Of a stretch of 5,952 nucleotides of DNA, positions 4,813-5,952 are shown in pieces. The position numbers and the translations under genes are program-made. Origin of the DNA: CAYZXU01 sp964482535 (GTDB lineage: Bacteria; Desulfobacterota; Desulfobacteria; Desulfobacterales; BuS5); NCBI GenBank assembly GCA_964482535.1, contig CAYZXU010000134.1, positions 1 through 5,952 of the forward strand, given 5' to 3'. Each line of letters begins with the position of its first letter. Within the stretch, counting starts at the first letter, position 1. The notes beneath the pieces were generated by a model, which did no database searches, was not told the DNA's origin, and worked only from the letters and a program-made list of their open reading frames with translations.

Positions 4813-5952
4813 GAGAAAATTATATTTCAGCAATGCAAAAAGAGCTGTTGTCAAAGTGGGCAGCGGGGTTTTAACTGAATCCCACGCCTTAAATACAAGA
4901 GTATTAGGTTCCATAAGCAGACAGATTTGCTCTTTAGTCGATCAGGGCATTGAGATAATTCTCGTGTCTTCCGGAGCCATGGCTTCAGGAGTAAAAAAAG
5001 TGGGGTTATCAAAAAGGCCTGATGGAATCCCTGAAAGACAGGCTGTTGCCGCCATAGGGCAGGCAGGTCTTATTATGGAATATGAAAGGGCTTTTGCGCG
5101 CTGCAACAAAAAAGTCGCCCAGATTCTTTTAACAGGGGACGATCTGTCAAACCGGAGAAGGTACTTAAACGCAAGAAATACTCTATATACGCTTTTGTCA
5201 TGGCAGGTTGTGCCTGTAATAAACGAGAATGACACGGTTGTGGTTGAAGAAATCAAATTTGGTGATAATGATAATCTTGCGGCGAGAATTACATTATTGA
5301 TGGATGCGGATATTCTAATCAATCTTACAGATATTGACGGTCTTTATTCAGACAATCCCAAAAAAAACCCTGATGCCGGACTGATTACCATAGTTCCGGT
5401 CATAAACAGAAACATAGAAAAAATCGCATGTGAAATACCAGGGCCCCTTGGAACCGGTGGTATGCACAGCAAGATAAAAGCTGCAAAAAAAGTTACCCAT
5501 GCCGGTGTTCCCATGGTTATTGCAAGGGGTGATAAGGCAGATGTTTTATTAAAACTCTTTTCAGGAGCAGAGCTCGGCACTTTTTTTGTTCCAAAGGCAA
5601 AAAAACTTGCAAACCGCAAATGTTGGATTGCATTTAACCTGAAGCCCAGAGGAATTCTAAGAATTGATAACGGCGCTGCAAACGCAATTCTCAATCATGG
5701 CAAGAGCCTTCTTCCCAGCGGTATTATAAGAGTTGAGGGTGATTTTAATGTTGGTGCGCCTGTTCAGTTTATTAATAACGATTCTGAACTGTTAGGCACC
5801 GGACTTGTTAATTACAGCTCTGATGATATTCGTAAAATTTCCGGGCTTAAAAGCAATCAGATTAAAAAACGCATAGGCTACAAACACTACGACGAAGTTA
5901 TACATAGAGATAATTTGGCAATAAGCTGTGAATGTGATATGGACAACAAATA
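4802..5952 (+). CDS. proB: Glutamate 5-kinase, reaching the right edge
   Basis: This frame is open from ATG 4802 to the window end, giving 383 codons. It phosphorylates glutamate to gamma-glutamyl phosphate, the first step of proline synthesis. The amino-acid-kinase domain (about 12-258) shows VVKVGSGVLT (16-25), VSSGAMASG (55-63), the PVINENDTV loop (138-146), GDNDNLAA (154-161), LTDIDGLYSDNP (175-186) and GTGGMHSK (217-224). A PUA domain follows (about 275-350), with LLPSGIIRVEG at 303-313, so this is the two-domain form. The last bases, TA at 5951-5952, occupy the next codon. The E. coli protein has 367 residues, so a stop just beyond the edge is likely and only about one base may be missing. 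It starts inside obg without a clear ribosome binding site; coupling is probable. Confidence 0.95.
   Translation, partial: MQNKRKLYFSNAKRAVVKVGSGVLTESHALNTRVLGSISRQICSLVDQGIEIILVSSGAMASGVKKVGLSKRPDGIPERQAVAAIGQAGLIMEYERAFARCNKKVAQILLTGDDLSNRRRYLNARNTLYTLLSWQVVPVINENDTVVVEEIKFGDNDNLAARITLLMDADILINLTDIDGLYSDNPKKNPDAGLITIVPVINRNIEKIACEIPGPLGTGGMHSKIKAAKKVTHAGVPMVIARGDKADVLLKLFSGAELGTFFVPKAKKLANRKCWIAFNLKPRGILRIDNGAANAILNHGKSLLPSGIIRVEGDFNVGAPVQFINNDSELLGTGLVNYSSDDIRKISGLKSNQIKKRIGYKHYDEVIHRDNLAISCECDMDNK

Noticed and set aside
4942..5694. Two minus-strand open frames of 126 and 116 codons (4942-5322 and 5344-5694).
   Set aside because: They lie opposite conserved proB coding sequence, their proteins show no recognisable domain, and proB explains the openness of the region.

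Overview
The window is an ordinary piece of chromosome from a Gram-negative, moderately AT-rich bacterium (roughly 40% G+C by eye). A BamD outer-membrane lipoprotein shows the Gram-negative envelope. The order rplU-rpmA-obg-proB, a short Obg without a C-terminal extension, and the overall protein style suggest a Desulfobacterota (former Deltaproteobacteria) relative, possibly Desulfobacteraceae. That placement is inferred from remembered gene order and protein character, not from a search.

Layout. At the extreme left edge there may be the first ten codons of a divergent minus-strand gene. From a near-consensus promoter at 88-116 runs a compact plus-strand group: thioredoxin (trxA, 160-486), thioredoxin reductase (trxB, 497-1423), the BAM-complex lipoprotein BamD (1426-2079), a DUF523/TudS-like cysteine protein (2087-2557) and a small DUF2062 membrane protein (2590-3030). 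Gaps are 2 to 32 bases and no internal terminator or strong promoter was seen, so it reads as one operon. A 161-base gap then carries a second promoter (3104-3131) and a short leader. This drives the second group: ribosomal proteins L21 (rplU, 3192-3506) and L27 (rpmA, 3557-3811), the ribosome-associated GTPase Obg (3808-4812) and glutamate 5-kinase (proB, 4802 to the right edge). rpmA/obg overlap by 4 bases and obg/proB by 11, which suggests translational coupling.

How the genes work together. TrxB uses NADPH to keep TrxA reduced; all catalytic motifs of that pair are present. BamD assembles beta-barrel proteins in the outer membrane. The DUF523 protein keeps the cysteines that hold an iron-sulfur cluster in characterised TudS desulfurases, so a link to thiol chemistry is possible but unproven. 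The second group combines two large-subunit proteins with the GTPase that acts in large-subunit maturation, followed by the first enzyme of proline synthesis.

I see no mobile element, CRISPR array, tRNA or rRNA, and no convincing new system. The points most worth a second look are the regulatory layout around the L21/L27 genes (hairpins directly before both ribosome binding sites, and a 17-codon reading frame overlapping the rplU start), and the pairing of a TudS-like gene and bamD with the thioredoxin system.
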